This document shows, piece after piece, positions 6,882-14,589 of a stretch of 17,051 nt of DNA. The notes under the pieces are model-generated. The model saw only the letters and a list, made by a program, of their open reading frames with translations. It did no database searches and was not told the DNA's origin. This DNA is from Actinomycetes bacterium. GTDB taxonomy: Bacteria > Actinomycetota > Acidimicrobiia > Acidimicrobiales > Palsa-688. The stretch is from NCBI GenBank assembly GCA_021821705.1, contig JAKACE010000006.1, positions 1 to 17,051 on the forward strand. Direction: 5' to 3'. Position 1 is the first letter of the stretch. Each line of letters starts with the position of its first letter. The translations under genes were made by a program, and so were the position numbers.

Positions 6882-7108
6882 GCAGGGATATCCGCGAGGT
6901 CGTCCGGGAGGAGAGGCTCATGCGGGGCCGACTGCTCGAATTGCTGGGGCAGGGCCCGCTCACGGTGCCCGAGCTGGCCGGCGCCGGGGGGATGCCCATG
7001 GACGAGGTCATGGTCTGGGTGATGACGATGCAGCGCTACGGCTACGTCAAGGTCGGTCACGGGCCTGACAGCGAGGGTTACTTCCACTACGAGGCGGTGG
7101 CGCGCTGA
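6878..7108 (+). CDS. small winged-helix-like protein of the Hdr operon
   Basis: This 76-aa soluble protein has no cysteine. Residues 14-50 (LMRGRLLELLGQGPLTVPELAGAGGMPMDEVMVWVMTM) read as a helix-turn-helix, and RYGYVKVGHGPDSEGYFHYEAV (53-74) as a beta wing, so the fold is predicted to be winged helix. Starting GTG at 6878 overlaps the HdrA stop (GTGA), and its own TGA overlaps the ATG of hdrC (TGATG). Such tight embedding suggests a structural or assembly role in the Hdr complex at least as much as a DNA-binding one. A short 'hyp' gene also sits among the hdr genes in sulfur-oxidiser sHdr clusters, but I cannot show homology to it. The function is unassigned. Confidence 0.7.
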   Translation: MSRDIREVVREERLMRGRLLELLGQGPLTVPELAGAGGMPMDEVMVWVMTMQRYGYVKVGHGPDSEGYFHYEAVAR

Positions 7109-7416
7109 TGCCCGCCGTCGTCAGCTCTGCACTGGCCGACGAGCTGGCCGTCCTGGGTGAGTTCGATGCCGGTGCGTGCATGAACTGCGGGGTGTGCACC
7201 GCCGTCTGCCCGTTGGGCCTGGACCTGCTGCCCCGGCGGCTCCTGCGCCACGCCGTGCTGGGCATGACCGAGAGGGTGCAGGAGGAGAGCGAAGCCGTCT
7301 TTTCCTGCCTGCTCTGCCGGGCGTGCGAGGCCAACTGCCCGGCCGGCGTCCACATCGCCGAGGACGTACGCCTGCTCAGGCGCTGGCTTCTCGGCAAGTG
7401 GGAGGAGGCGCACTGA
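7108..7416 (+). CDS. hdrC: HdrC-like ferredoxin subunit
   Basis: This 102-aa protein has two [4Fe-4S] motifs spaced as in HdrC: CMNCGVCTAVCP (residues 24-35) and CLLCRACEANCP (67-78). HdrC relays electrons from HdrA clusters to the catalytic HdrB subunit. The length is at the short end for the family, and no membrane segments are present, so it is not the HdrC-HdrE/QmoC fusion that would connect to quinones. The ATG overlaps the stop of the winged-helix gene (TGATG at 7106-7110), and its TGA overlaps the start of hdrB in the same way. This implies coupled translation and a fixed stoichiometry with its neighbours. Confidence 0.9.
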   Translation: MPAVVSSALADELAVLGEFDAGACMNCGVCTAVCPLGLDLLPRRLLRHAVLGMTERVQEESEAVFSCLLCRACEANCPAGVHIAEDVRLLRRWLLGKWEEAH

Positions 7417-8399
7417 TGGGCCTGCCCACCAAGGACGTCGTCGGCGTCCTGTCGGACAATATGCGTATGCGGGGTTCGGTGCTGCCCGTCCCGGCGCGCC
7501 GTGCCACCCGCTGGGCGCGCCAGCTCGGGCTGCCCAAGGGCGGCCCCACGGTGATCTACACGGGGATGATGTACCAGATCATCCCCTACATCGGCTCGTT
7601 GAGCCGGCTGCAGGCCCGCGTCGGCGCCTCGTCCCTGGCCCGTTTCAGCGGCCTGGCCCGCATAGCCAACCGGGCCAGCCGGGGCTACGGCCTGACCCTG
7701 GTGGCCAGGCCGGCCCGAGAGGAGCGGGCCGAGCTGGACCGGGTGCCGGCCAACGTCGTCCGCCTGCTGCGCCAAGCGGGCGTCGACCTCGGTTACCTCT
7801 ACGAGGACGACCTCTACACGGGTGCTCTGGCCTACGACCTTGGTTCAGACCAGGTCGTCGCATCGCACGCCCGGCGGGTTGCCGCCGCTTTCGCCAGGCA
7901 TGGGGTACGTGAAGTGATCACCATCGACCCCCACACCACCAACATGCTGCGCAGCGTCTACCCGAGACTGGTCGAGGGCTACGACGTGCGGGTACGCAGT
8001 TACCTCGAAGTCCTGGCCGAGCGCACCGGCGAGGAGCGCCCGCCGTCGGCGAGGCGTGCTGTCGTCCACGACTCCTGCGTGTTCGCCCGCTACGAGGGTG
8101 TCGTGGACGAGCCCAGGCGATTGCTGGCCGCCGCCGGCGTGGAGGCGCTCGAGCCGTTGCAGGCCGGCCCGTACACCTGGTGCTGCGGCGGACCGGCTGA
8201 GAGCCTCTACCCCGAGAAGGCCGCCGCCGTAGCCGGCGAAAGGGTGGCTCAGCTGAGCGCGGTGGCGCGTGACTGCGTCACCATGTGCCCCATCTGCCTG
8301 GTGAACCTGCGCCACGCTTCCGGAGGCGAGCTGGCGGTGCGGGATATCTCCGAGTACCTGCTCGATGCCGGGCGCAGCGAAGCAGTGGTGGCCCGATAG
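7416..8399 (+). CDS. hdrB: HdrB-like CCG-domain protein with only one intact cysteine-rich site
   Basis: This 327-aa protein should hold the catalytic noncubane Fe-S site, which in HdrB acts on a disulfide. The C-terminal CCG motif is complete: C221 (HDSCVFARYEG), C256-C257 (TWCCGGPAES) and C291/C294 (TMCPICLVN). The N-terminal half contains no cysteine at all before C221. Its three expected positions read YTGMMYQ (49-53 region), YTGALAYDLG (134-143) and IDPHTTNML (170-178), where the motif normally has GC, CCG and a CxxC pair. The first site is therefore erased, not merely missing a residue. With HdrC it would form the disulfide- or persulfide-processing end of the complex. A plausible substrate is TusA- or DsrE-bound persulfide, inferred only from the operon. 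The start ATG 7416 overlaps the hdrC stop. Confidence 0.82.
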   Translation: MGLPTKDVVGVLSDNMRMRGSVLPVPARRATRWARQLGLPKGGPTVIYTGMMYQIIPYIGSLSRLQARVGASSLARFSGLARIANRASRGYGLTLVARPAREERAELDRVPANVVRLLRQAGVDLGYLYEDDLYTGALAYDLGSDQVVASHARRVAAAFARHGVREVITIDPHTTNMLRSVYPRLVEGYDVRVRSYLEVLAERTGEERPPSARRAVVHDSCVFARYEGVVDEPRRLLAAAGVEALEPLQAGPYTWCCGGPAESLYPEKAAAVAGERVAQLSAVARDCVTMCPICLVNLRHASGGELAVRDISEYLLDAGRSEAVVAR

Positions 8400-8431
8400 G
8401 CGGCTCGTTCTCCACATAGGTGGCCGCCTAT
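8396..8431. other. inverted repeat at the hdrB stop codon
   Basis: ATAGGCGGC at 8396-8404 is perfectly mirrored by GCCGCCTAT at 8423-8431, with an 18-nt spacer that can itself form a short CCAC/GTGG hairpin. The left arm contains the hdrB stop (TAG). There is no T tract, so it could be a processing or Rho-related structure, a weak terminator or an operator between hdrB and the permease gene. Confidence 0.5.
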
Positions 8432-8479
8432 GGGTACATCGGGAGATCGCATTGGACACCTTCCCTTTTCGAACCGAAG

Positions 8480-9487
8480 ATGGACCACATGGACCTGTTG
8501 CTGGCAGTACCCGTAGGGGCTCTCATCGGGCTCAGCCTGGGTGCGCTCGGCGGTGGCGGCTCGATACTGACCGTACCTGCGCTGGTCTACCTGCTGGGGC
8601 AGAGCGCCCACGGCTCGACCACGGCTTCCCTCGTAATCGTCGGCTTGACGTCGCTCGCCGGTGCCGGTGTCCACCTGCGAGCGGGCCGCGTCCGGGTGGG
8701 GGCGGGGCTGGTTTTCGGGGTTGTCGGCACCGGCGGTTCCTATCTCGGCAGCCGCCTGTCGGCCAGCGTCGCTCCCGAAATCCTGCTGGCGGCCTTCTCC
8801 GTGCTGATCGCAGTAGCAGGTGTCACCATGTTGCGCCGCGGTTCGTCCGAGCGCTCGCAGGGCCGGCCCGCCGGTGCTGTTGGCGCCAGTGCAGGTTGGA
8901 CAGGGGGGGCCGTGGCCAGGCACGGCATCGCACTCGTGGGCCGTAACTGGGCCTGGGCGCGGCATGGTGCCCACCTCGCCCCAGCAGGCGTCCCAGTGGT
9001 CACGCCGGCACAGGCGCACGGGGGTGCGGGGGCAGGGAGCGCCCCGGAGGGGCACGGCGACGCCGGCGGGCTGCCCGTTGGGGGTGGGGCCGGCCTTGGT
9101 GCGCTATCGCATATCAGCCCAGCGCGGGTGTTGGTGGCGGCCACGGTGGTGGGCCTGCTCACGGGCTTCTTCGGTGTGGGCGGAGGTTTCGTCGTAGTCC
9201 CGGCCCTCGTCCTGGCGCTCGGGTTCGACATGCCCACCGCCGTGGGTACCTCACTGTTGGTCATAGCCATCAACTCGGCTACGGCAGTGGCCTCGCGGCT
9301 GTCGGCGCCCATGTCGGTGCACATCTCGTTGCTCGCCGTTTTCACGGCCGCCGCCGTGGCCGGCACCTTTGCCGGGGGTCGGGTCGCCTCCCGCACGCGC
9401 CCCGACAAGCTGGTAAGGGCCTTCTCGCTGCTCCTCATGGCCGTCGCCATCTATGTCGCCGCCCGCAGTTTCCCCCATCTGGTCTAG
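8480..9487 (+). CDS. TauE/SafE (sulfite exporter-like) membrane permease
   Basis: This protein of about 335 aa shows the two-half TauE/SafE layout. Each half opens with a glycine-rich signature: GLSLGALGGGGSILTVPALVYLLG near residue 16, and LTGFFGVGGGFVVVPALVLALGFDMPTAVGTSLLVIAINS in the second half. About eight hydrophobic segments are visible. Members export sulfite, sulfonates or other sulfur compounds, and several TauE proteins are controlled by CstR. The halves are joined by an unusually long Gly/Ala/His-rich hydrophilic linker (about residues 118-210). ATG 8480 is chosen because it places the first membrane segment near the N-terminus. ATG 8489 and GTG 8420 are in-frame alternatives, none with a good ribosome-binding site. 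It lies 80 bp after hdrB on the same strand, so it may be the last gene of that operon and dispose of a sulfur product. Confidence 0.85.
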   Translation: MDHMDLLLAVPVGALIGLSLGALGGGGSILTVPALVYLLGQSAHGSTTASLVIVGLTSLAGAGVHLRAGRVRVGAGLVFGVVGTGGSYLGSRLSASVAPEILLAAFSVLIAVAGVTMLRRGSSERSQGRPAGAVGASAGWTGGAVARHGIALVGRNWAWARHGAHLAPAGVPVVTPAQAHGGAGAGSAPEGHGDAGGLPVGGGAGLGALSHISPARVLVAATVVGLLTGFFGVGGGFVVVPALVLALGFDMPTAVGTSLLVIAINSATAVASRLSAPMSVHISLLAVFTAAAVAGTFAGGRVASRTRPDKLVRAFSLLLMAVAIYVAARSFPHLV

Positions 9488-9511
9488 CCAGTCCGGCTGA
9501 GCTTGCGGTCG

Positions 9512-10429
9512 TTATGAGCCGGGCGCAGCCAAGGCCAGGAAGGCGGTGGCGGCGCTGGTCAGCGGGGCCGAGCGGTGGGCGATGACGAGTTGGCGTTCCA
9601 CGAGCGGTTCGACGTCGGCGACGAGCGCACCTGCCGCCTGGGCGAGGCGAGCCGATGCCGCTGGTAGCAGGGCGGCACCCGCCCCGGCGAGCACCAGCGG
9701 CAGGACGGCCTCGCGCTGGGTCGTCTCCACCGCCACCGTCGGCTCATAGCCCTTGTCCGCCAACCAGGTGTCGACCAGGTCCCGGCCCGACGTACCGGGT
9801 GGTGTCAGGATGAGCGGCAACCGGGCCAGCTCGGCGGGTCGCACCGGCGCGGCTGGCCGCTGCGTCCCGGGCGGGAAGACAGCCTGCATGGCCTGGGCCC
9901 CCATGGGCACCGCCACCATGGCCGTGGGGAGGTTGCCTGCGACAGTCAGGCCGAGCTCGGCTTCACCGGAGCGCAGCTGATCGAGCAGTTCGGCGGGGTT
10001 GTCGGGCGAGACGAGGCGGACCTGCACTCCTGGGTGGCGGCGCAGGAAAGGCCCGAGCACGTCTGGGAGAGGGTCGGAGGCCAGGGTCCGCAGGGCGGAG
10101 AGGTCGAGCCGGGCGCGTGCCAGCCCGCTGATCTCGGAAGTCACCTGGCGGGCGGAGTCGACTGCTCGCAACACGCTGCGAGCCGGCCCGATCAGGGCGC
10201 GCCCGGCTTCGGTGAGCGACACGCCGCGCGGTAGGCGGTGGAAGAGGAGACAGGCGAGGTCTGCCTCGAGCTCGGCGATGGCCTGGGAGAGGGCCGGCTG
10301 GGATATGTGCACCGCCTGGGCTGCCCTGGAGAAACCTCCCCTGTCGACAACCGCGAGGAACAGGCTCAGACGGCGTACGTCCAGGGCTCCGGTGCGGTAC
10401 GCGATGGCCTCGGCGCGCTCGGAGCTCAT
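9512..10429 (-). CDS. LysR-family transcriptional regulator
   Basis: This protein of about 305 aa has the LysR N-terminal helix-turn-helix: LDVRRLSLFLAVVDRGGFSRAAQAVHISQPALSQAIAELEADL, then LFHRLPRGVSLTEAGRAL. A periplasmic-binding-like effector domain follows, from about residue 90 (LDLSALRTLASDPLPDVLGPFLRRHPGVQVRLV) to the C-terminus. I place the start at the ATG on the minus strand at 10429, giving MSSERAEAIAYRTGALDVRRLSLF. The longer reading to 10636 adds an Arg/Pro/Ala-rich stretch unlike any LysR N-terminus. It is convergent with the TauE gene (24 bp between stop codons) and divergent from the secreted protein gene at 10666. LysR regulators usually act on the divergent promoter, but the target and effector cannot be read here. 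Confidence 0.88.
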   Translation of the reverse strand: MSSERAEAIAYRTGALDVRRLSLFLAVVDRGGFSRAAQAVHISQPALSQAIAELEADLACLLFHRLPRGVSLTEAGRALIGPARSVLRAVDSARQVTSEISGLARARLDLSALRTLASDPLPDVLGPFLRRHPGVQVRLVSPDNPAELLDQLRSGEAELGLTVAGNLPTAMVAVPMGAQAMQAVFPPGTQRPAAPVRPAELARLPLILTPPGTSGRDLVDTWLADKGYEPTVAVETTQREAVLPLVLAGAGAALLPAASARLAQAAGALVADVEPLVERQLVIAHRSAPLTSAATAFLALAAPGS

Positions 10430-10665
10430 GTTGTAGGAGTCTCGCAGAGCACACGGGCGCTGGCAGCGGGCGCCCGCAGCAATGGGACGCCCGCACCGGG
10501 CGGCGGCCGGCCGGGCACGGTTCACCGCGGCGCCGCCCCCCGCTTCCTTCCCCGGGTTTGGGGCCGGCGCCGCCAGGCGAACATCGTAGCCGGGCCGTGG
10601 TGCCCAACCGGGCGCTTTGGCTCCTCCTGTTGACACGCGGCGTGGAGCGCTAGGGTGCCGGGCTT
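10430..10665. other. divergent intergenic region between LysR gene and secreted-protein gene
   Basis: These 236 bp are very GC-rich and contain the promoter for the rightward gene (10630-10656). I see no convincing -10/-35 pair for the leftward LysR gene and no obvious T-N11-A site of high symmetry. No RNA gene or ORF worth calling is present. Confidence 0.5.
10630..10656 (+). promoter_or_regulatory. probable housekeeping-type promoter, nearly leaderless transcript
   Basis: A perfect TTGACA (10630-10635) is followed, after a somewhat short 15-bp spacer, by TAGGGT (10651-10656), a TANNNT -10 box. Transcription would begin near 10663, only about 3 nt before GTG 10666. This explains why that start has no Shine-Dalgarno and points to a leaderless mRNA. 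Confidence 0.5.
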
Positions 10666-12084
10666 GTGAGGCCCGCTCTTCACGTGAGGTCGGCGCGCCC
10701 TGTGAGGGCCCGCCGACCTGGCCGGCTCCGGGGGCTGGTCGGCCTGTGGGCGCTGGTGCCGGCCGTACAGGCTGCGCTGGGGCTGGCCCCGGCGACCGGG
10801 ACAGAGGCGGTGCAGGCGACGGTGGCAGGGGTCGGTGCAGCGGTCATGGGGTCGCCGCCTCCGACAGGCTCCTCGGTCGCGGGGATTGCTGCTCTGGCTG
10901 ACGGCCGGGGCTACTACGTGCTGCGTTCGGACGGGGAGGTGGACGCGTTTGGTGCTGCCAGGGGCTATGGGCCCTTGCCTGGACAGCTGCCACTCGGGGT
11001 GACGGCGACGGGCATCGCCCTCGACCCGGCCACAGGCGGGTACTGGGTGCTCGACTCGATGGGCCAGGTGTTCGCCTTTCACGCGCCCTACCGCGGCCGG
11101 GTGATCGTACGCCCGGGTGGATGGGGCCAGTACCCGGCTGCCGTGGCCATAGCCGCCGCCGGGGACGGGCGGGGCTACTACGTGTTGCGGGCCAACGGCA
11201 AGGTGGTCGCCTTCGGCGCCCCGTTCTACGGCGACCTCTCTCACCGCCTGCGCTACGGGGCGACGGCGCCCGTGGTAGCCACGGCCCTGGCCTCCGACCC
11301 CGCAACCGGGGGCTACTACGTGCTCACGTCCGTCGGCGGTGTATACAGCTTCCACGCGCCGTTCTTCGGGGCCCCGGCCAGTGCTGGAGCGGGCCGGCCC
11401 ATGGTGCAGTCGGCCGGGATAGTCGTGACCCGCGACGGCAGGGGCTACGCGGTGGCCCAGGCGGACGGGGTCGTGCTGCGCTATGGGGCGACGGGCCCGG
11501 GAGGCACGGCGGCATTGCTCCCGCCGGGCGCCTCGGCGGTCGCCGCTGCCCTCGACAACCGGACCGGGGGCCTCTGGGTGGCGCTCGACTATACGCCCGT
11601 TGGGGGCTACCTGGACCCGCTGCGTGGCGTCGTGTCGCTCGTGCCCCAGGAGGTGGACCAGGGTGTGGACTACTGCGGGCAGGGGCCGGTCTACGCCATC
11701 GGACCGGGGCTGGTCGACAACACCAGGAACGCGCAATGGCCGGGCGGGGCATTCATCAGTTACCGGCTGAGCTCCGGACCGGCCGCCGGCCTCGTCGTGT
11801 ACGTGGCGGAGAACGTGACGCCCGAAGTGGCGGTGGGCCAGACGGTGTCGGCTACCACGGTTGTCGGGTACCTGCACGACTCTGGCACCTGCCTGGAAAC
11901 GGGCTGGGCCAACGCCGCCGACCCGACAGAGCAGGCGGCAGCGCACTACGAGTACGACGGGCACAACTCCACTGCCTACGGGCTCAACTTCGACTCCTTG
12001 CTCGAGGCGCTCGGCGCCCGGCCCGGGTTGGTGCAACCGGACGGGCCGCCGGGGCCGTTGGCGCCCGGGTGGCCCCAATGGTGA
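10666..12084 (+). CDS. secreted protein with GYYVL propeller-like repeats and a degenerate M23-like C-terminal domain
   Basis: This 472-aa protein begins with an Arg-rich n-region and hydrophobic core (residues 11-45, ending APATGTEA), a likely signal peptide. Residues about 70-310 hold tandem units of the type DGRGYYVLRxxGxVxxFGA alternating with DPATGGYxVLxxxGxVxxFHAP (80-100, 120-141, 167-188, 211-233, 257-275), a beta-propeller-like array. Residues about 330-445 (GVDYCGQGPVYAIGPG, WPGGAFISYRLSSGPAAGLVVYVAENV, VGQTVSATTVVGYL) resemble the beta-barrel of M23/lysostaphin-type domains. I do not see the zinc-binding HxH set, so catalysis is doubtful. Such proteins are common in Acidimicrobiia and relatives. 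Predicted location is extracellular or cell-wall associated. The function is unknown. Confidence 0.75.
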   Translation: MRPALHVRSARPVRARRPGRLRGLVGLWALVPAVQAALGLAPATGTEAVQATVAGVGAAVMGSPPPTGSSVAGIAALADGRGYYVLRSDGEVDAFGAARGYGPLPGQLPLGVTATGIALDPATGGYWVLDSMGQVFAFHAPYRGRVIVRPGGWGQYPAAVAIAAAGDGRGYYVLRANGKVVAFGAPFYGDLSHRLRYGATAPVVATALASDPATGGYYVLTSVGGVYSFHAPFFGAPASAGAGRPMVQSAGIVVTRDGRGYAVAQADGVVLRYGATGPGGTAALLPPGASAVAAALDNRTGGLWVALDYTPVGGYLDPLRGVVSLVPQEVDQGVDYCGQGPVYAIGPGLVDNTRNAQWPGGAFISYRLSSGPAAGLVVYVAENVTPEVAVGQTVSATTVVGYLHDSGTCLETGWANAADPTEQAAAHYEYDGHNSTAYGLNFDSLLEALGARPGLVQPDGPPGPLAPGWPQW

Positions 12085-12281
12085 GCTCGGGTGCCGGCCG
12101 GCCCCGCTGCAGCCTCCTCCGTCCGCCCCGGGTGAGGACGGGACGAACGCCGCCAGAGCCATAGGGCCCTTGGGCACGAGTAGGTCCCAGGTGGGCCCGA
12201 CCAGGCATTGGCCCTGGTGGGCTGGGGCCAAGATGGTGGCATGGTCAAGCAGCCTGCCTTCCCTGCTCCAGCCACATCGCG
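12085..12281. other. intergenic region upstream of pta
   Basis: These 197 bp hold only a weak inverted repeat (ACCAGG 12200-12205 / CCTGGT 12213-12218). I find no clear terminator for the secreted-protein gene, no convincing TTGACN/TANNNT pair for pta, and no ORF with support. Confidence 0.4.
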
Positions 12282-14432
12282 GTGACGCGCACGGTCCTGG
12301 TCGCTCCGACCGGGCACGGAGTCGGGCTTACCTCGACGTGCCTCGGGCTGGTCCGCGCCCTCCAGCAGCACGGTGCAGACGTGGCCTTCTACAAGCCCCT
12401 GGCCCAGCCCGGCAGCGCCAGCTCCCAGCCGGACCGTTCAACTGCCCTCATGCGCCTGACGGCAGGCCTGGCAGCACCCGATCCCATACCGGCGGCGGAG
12501 GTCGAAGCCCGTTTGAGCCAGAGCGGCTTGGACGAACTGATGCAGGACGTCGTGGCCACCGCCGACCCGCTGTGCGCCGCCCACGACGTCGTCATCGCCG
12601 AGGGCCTCGTGCCGGCGGAGGGCCTGGTCTACTCCGGCCGGGTCAACATGGCCCTGGCCAAGGCTCTGGACGCCGACGTGGTGCTGGTGGGTGCCCCGTC
12701 CGGCGGCTCGGCGGCCCATCTGGCCGAGAGCATGGCCATCGCCGCCCAGAGCTACCGCAGCCCGGAGCAGGACAGGGTCGTCGGTGCCATCGTCAACCGC
12801 GCCCCCTCCGTGTCGCCGGCCGACGTCGACGAGCTGCGCCTCGCACTGGCGGAGAGGGACCTGCCGCTCGCGGGTGTCGTGCCTTTCAGCGAGGAGCTCA
12901 CCTGGCCGCGGGTGGAGGACATCGTGAGGGCCCTGCGCTCGGACGGCTTGGCGGTCACGGCCATGAACGAGGGTGACGCGGGCAGGCGTGTCAAGGAAGT
13001 GATAGTCGCGGCCCAAGGGCTACCGGGCTTCCTGCCCGCCCTGCGCGAGGGGGTGCTGGTGATCGTGCCCGGCGACCGCCATGAGGTGATCCTCAGCGCC
13101 TGTCTGGCTGCCATGAACGGGGCGCGCCTCGCCGGCCTGCTGCTCAGCGTCGGCATCCAGCCGGACCCCAGGGTCTGGGAACTGTGCCGCCCGGCTGCCC
13201 GCAGCGGCCTGCCGATGTACGTGAGCTCCGAACTGAGCTACGAGACGGCGACCGTTGTGCACGGTATCGACCCCCAGATCCCGGCCGACGACGCCGGTAG
13301 GGCCGAGATGGTGACGGCGGTGGTGGCGCAGGCTCTCGACGACAAGTGGGTCGCCGGCCTCCCTGGTGCCGAGCACGTCCGACGGCTCAGCCCGCCGGCT
13401 TTCCGCCACCGCTTGAGTGCCGCCGCCAGGATGGCGGCCAAGCGCATCGTGCTGCCCGAGGGCACCGAGCCTCGTACCCTGCAGGCGGCCGTCACGTGCC
13501 ACCGGCTCGGCGTCGCCCGCCCGGTACTGCTCGGCCAGCCGGACGAGGTCATGGCCAGGGCCGCCGGGCTCGGTCTCAACCTCCCGGGCGGTATCGAGAT
13601 CGTCGACCCCGTGGAGGTGGCGGAGCGCTATGTCGCCCCGCTCGTCGAGGCGCGCCGGCACAAGGGGATGACCGAGGACATGGCCCGGGACCAGCTGGCC
13701 GACCCGATCACAGTCGGCACCATGATGCTGCGTCTCGACGAAGTGGACGGCCTGGTCGCCGGGGCAGAGCACACGACCGCAGCGACGCTGCGCCCAGCGC
13801 TCCAACTGCTGGGGACGGCGCCCGGGGCCGGCCTGGTCTCGTCAGTGTTCTTCATGTGCCTGCCGGACGAGGTGGTTGTCTACGGGGATTGCGCCGTCAA
13901 CCCGAGCCCCACGGCCGAGCAACTGGCAGACATAGCCCTGCAGAGCGCGGCGACGGCCAGCGCCTTCGGCATCGACCCGAGGGTGGCCATGATCAGCTTC
14001 TCCACCGGTACCTCTGGCTCCGGCGCTGATGTCGACAAGGTCGCCGAGGCGACACGGCTGGTGCGGCAGCGCCAACCCCTGCTGGCTGTCGACGGGCCGC
14101 TGCAGTACGACGCCGCCTCGGTGGCTTCGGTCGCCAGGACCAAGGCACCGGGCAGCACCGTTGCCGGCAGGGCGACGGTGTTCGTGTTCCCCGACCTCAA
14201 CACCGGCAACACCACTTACAAGGCGGTGCAGCGCAGCGCCGACGTCGTGAGCATCGGGCCGGTCTTGCAGGGCTTGTCGAAGCCTGTGAACGATCTCTCC
14301 CGCGGGGCCATGGTGGAGGACATCGTGTTCACCATCATCGTGACTGCCATCCAGGCGGCGCAGCGCTCAGCCGCAGGGCCGGTGCCAGAGCAGGGCCCTC
14401 GGCAGGGCCCACCCGTGGGCGTGCTCGCCTGA
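12282..14432 (+). CDS. pta: phosphate acetyltransferase, long three-domain form
   Basis: Pta interconverts acetyl-CoA plus phosphate with acetyl phosphate plus CoA in the cytoplasm. This 716-aa protein is the long form. Residues 1-210 are the BioD-like P-loop domain (LVAPTGHGVGLTSTCLGLVRAL, 6-27; FYKPLAQ). Residues about 245-360 are the DRTGG domain (VLVIVPGDRHEVILSACLAAMNGARLAGLLL). Residues about 384-700 are the catalytic PTA_PTB domain (IVLPEGTEPRTLQAA; DPITVGTMML; GAEHTTAATLRPALQLLGT; SSVFFMCLPDEVVVYGDCAVNPSPTAEQLADIA; STGTSGSGADVDKVAEA; FPDLNTGNTTYKAVQR; SKPVNDLSRGA). All main motifs are intact. The GTG start at 12282 lacks a recognisable ribosome-binding site. No ackA follows, so the usual partner must lie elsewhere or be absent. 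Confidence 0.95.
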   Translation: MTRTVLVAPTGHGVGLTSTCLGLVRALQQHGADVAFYKPLAQPGSASSQPDRSTALMRLTAGLAAPDPIPAAEVEARLSQSGLDELMQDVVATADPLCAAHDVVIAEGLVPAEGLVYSGRVNMALAKALDADVVLVGAPSGGSAAHLAESMAIAAQSYRSPEQDRVVGAIVNRAPSVSPADVDELRLALAERDLPLAGVVPFSEELTWPRVEDIVRALRSDGLAVTAMNEGDAGRRVKEVIVAAQGLPGFLPALREGVLVIVPGDRHEVILSACLAAMNGARLAGLLLSVGIQPDPRVWELCRPAARSGLPMYVSSELSYETATVVHGIDPQIPADDAGRAEMVTAVVAQALDDKWVAGLPGAEHVRRLSPPAFRHRLSAAARMAAKRIVLPEGTEPRTLQAAVTCHRLGVARPVLLGQPDEVMARAAGLGLNLPGGIEIVDPVEVAERYVAPLVEARRHKGMTEDMARDQLADPITVGTMMLRLDEVDGLVAGAEHTTAATLRPALQLLGTAPGAGLVSSVFFMCLPDEVVVYGDCAVNPSPTAEQLADIALQSAATASAFGIDPRVAMISFSTGTSGSGADVDKVAEATRLVRQRQPLLAVDGPLQYDAASVASVARTKAPGSTVAGRATVFVFPDLNTGNTTYKAVQRSADVVSIGPVLQGLSKPVNDLSRGAMVEDIVFTIIVTAIQAAQRSAAGPVPEQGPRQGPPVGVLA

Positions 14433-14518
14433 GCGGGCAGCCGTCGGGAGGGAGCGGCCCGGCTTGGCGCCTTTGCTCGGACCGGGCCAGCGGGTGCGTT
14501 AGCAGCCGCGCTGCAGTG

Positions 14519-14541
14519 CCGGAGGCTCGAGAGGCCTCCGG
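14519..14541. other. strong GC hairpin downstream of pta
   Basis: CCGGAGGC (14519-14526) and GCCTCCGG (14534-14541) form a perfect 8-bp stem with a 7-nt loop, 86 nt after the pta stop. No T tract follows, so it may stabilise or process the 3' end and is not itself an intrinsic terminator. Confidence 0.5.
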
Positions 14542-14589
14542 TTATGGGGCCTAGGGGCGCCACCCCATGTCGGGCCGCCTTTGTTCGCT

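Noticed and set aside
10430..10636. N-terminal extension of the LysR protein to an upstream start
   Set aside because: The added 69 residues are Arg/Pro/Ala-rich and unlike LysR N-termini. The HTH begins normally just after the ATG at 10429.
10522..12231. Minus-strand open frame of 569 codons opposite the secreted repeat protein
   Set aside because: Low-complexity Arg/Pro/His-rich translation. The plus strand has a promoter, a signal peptide and regular repeats.
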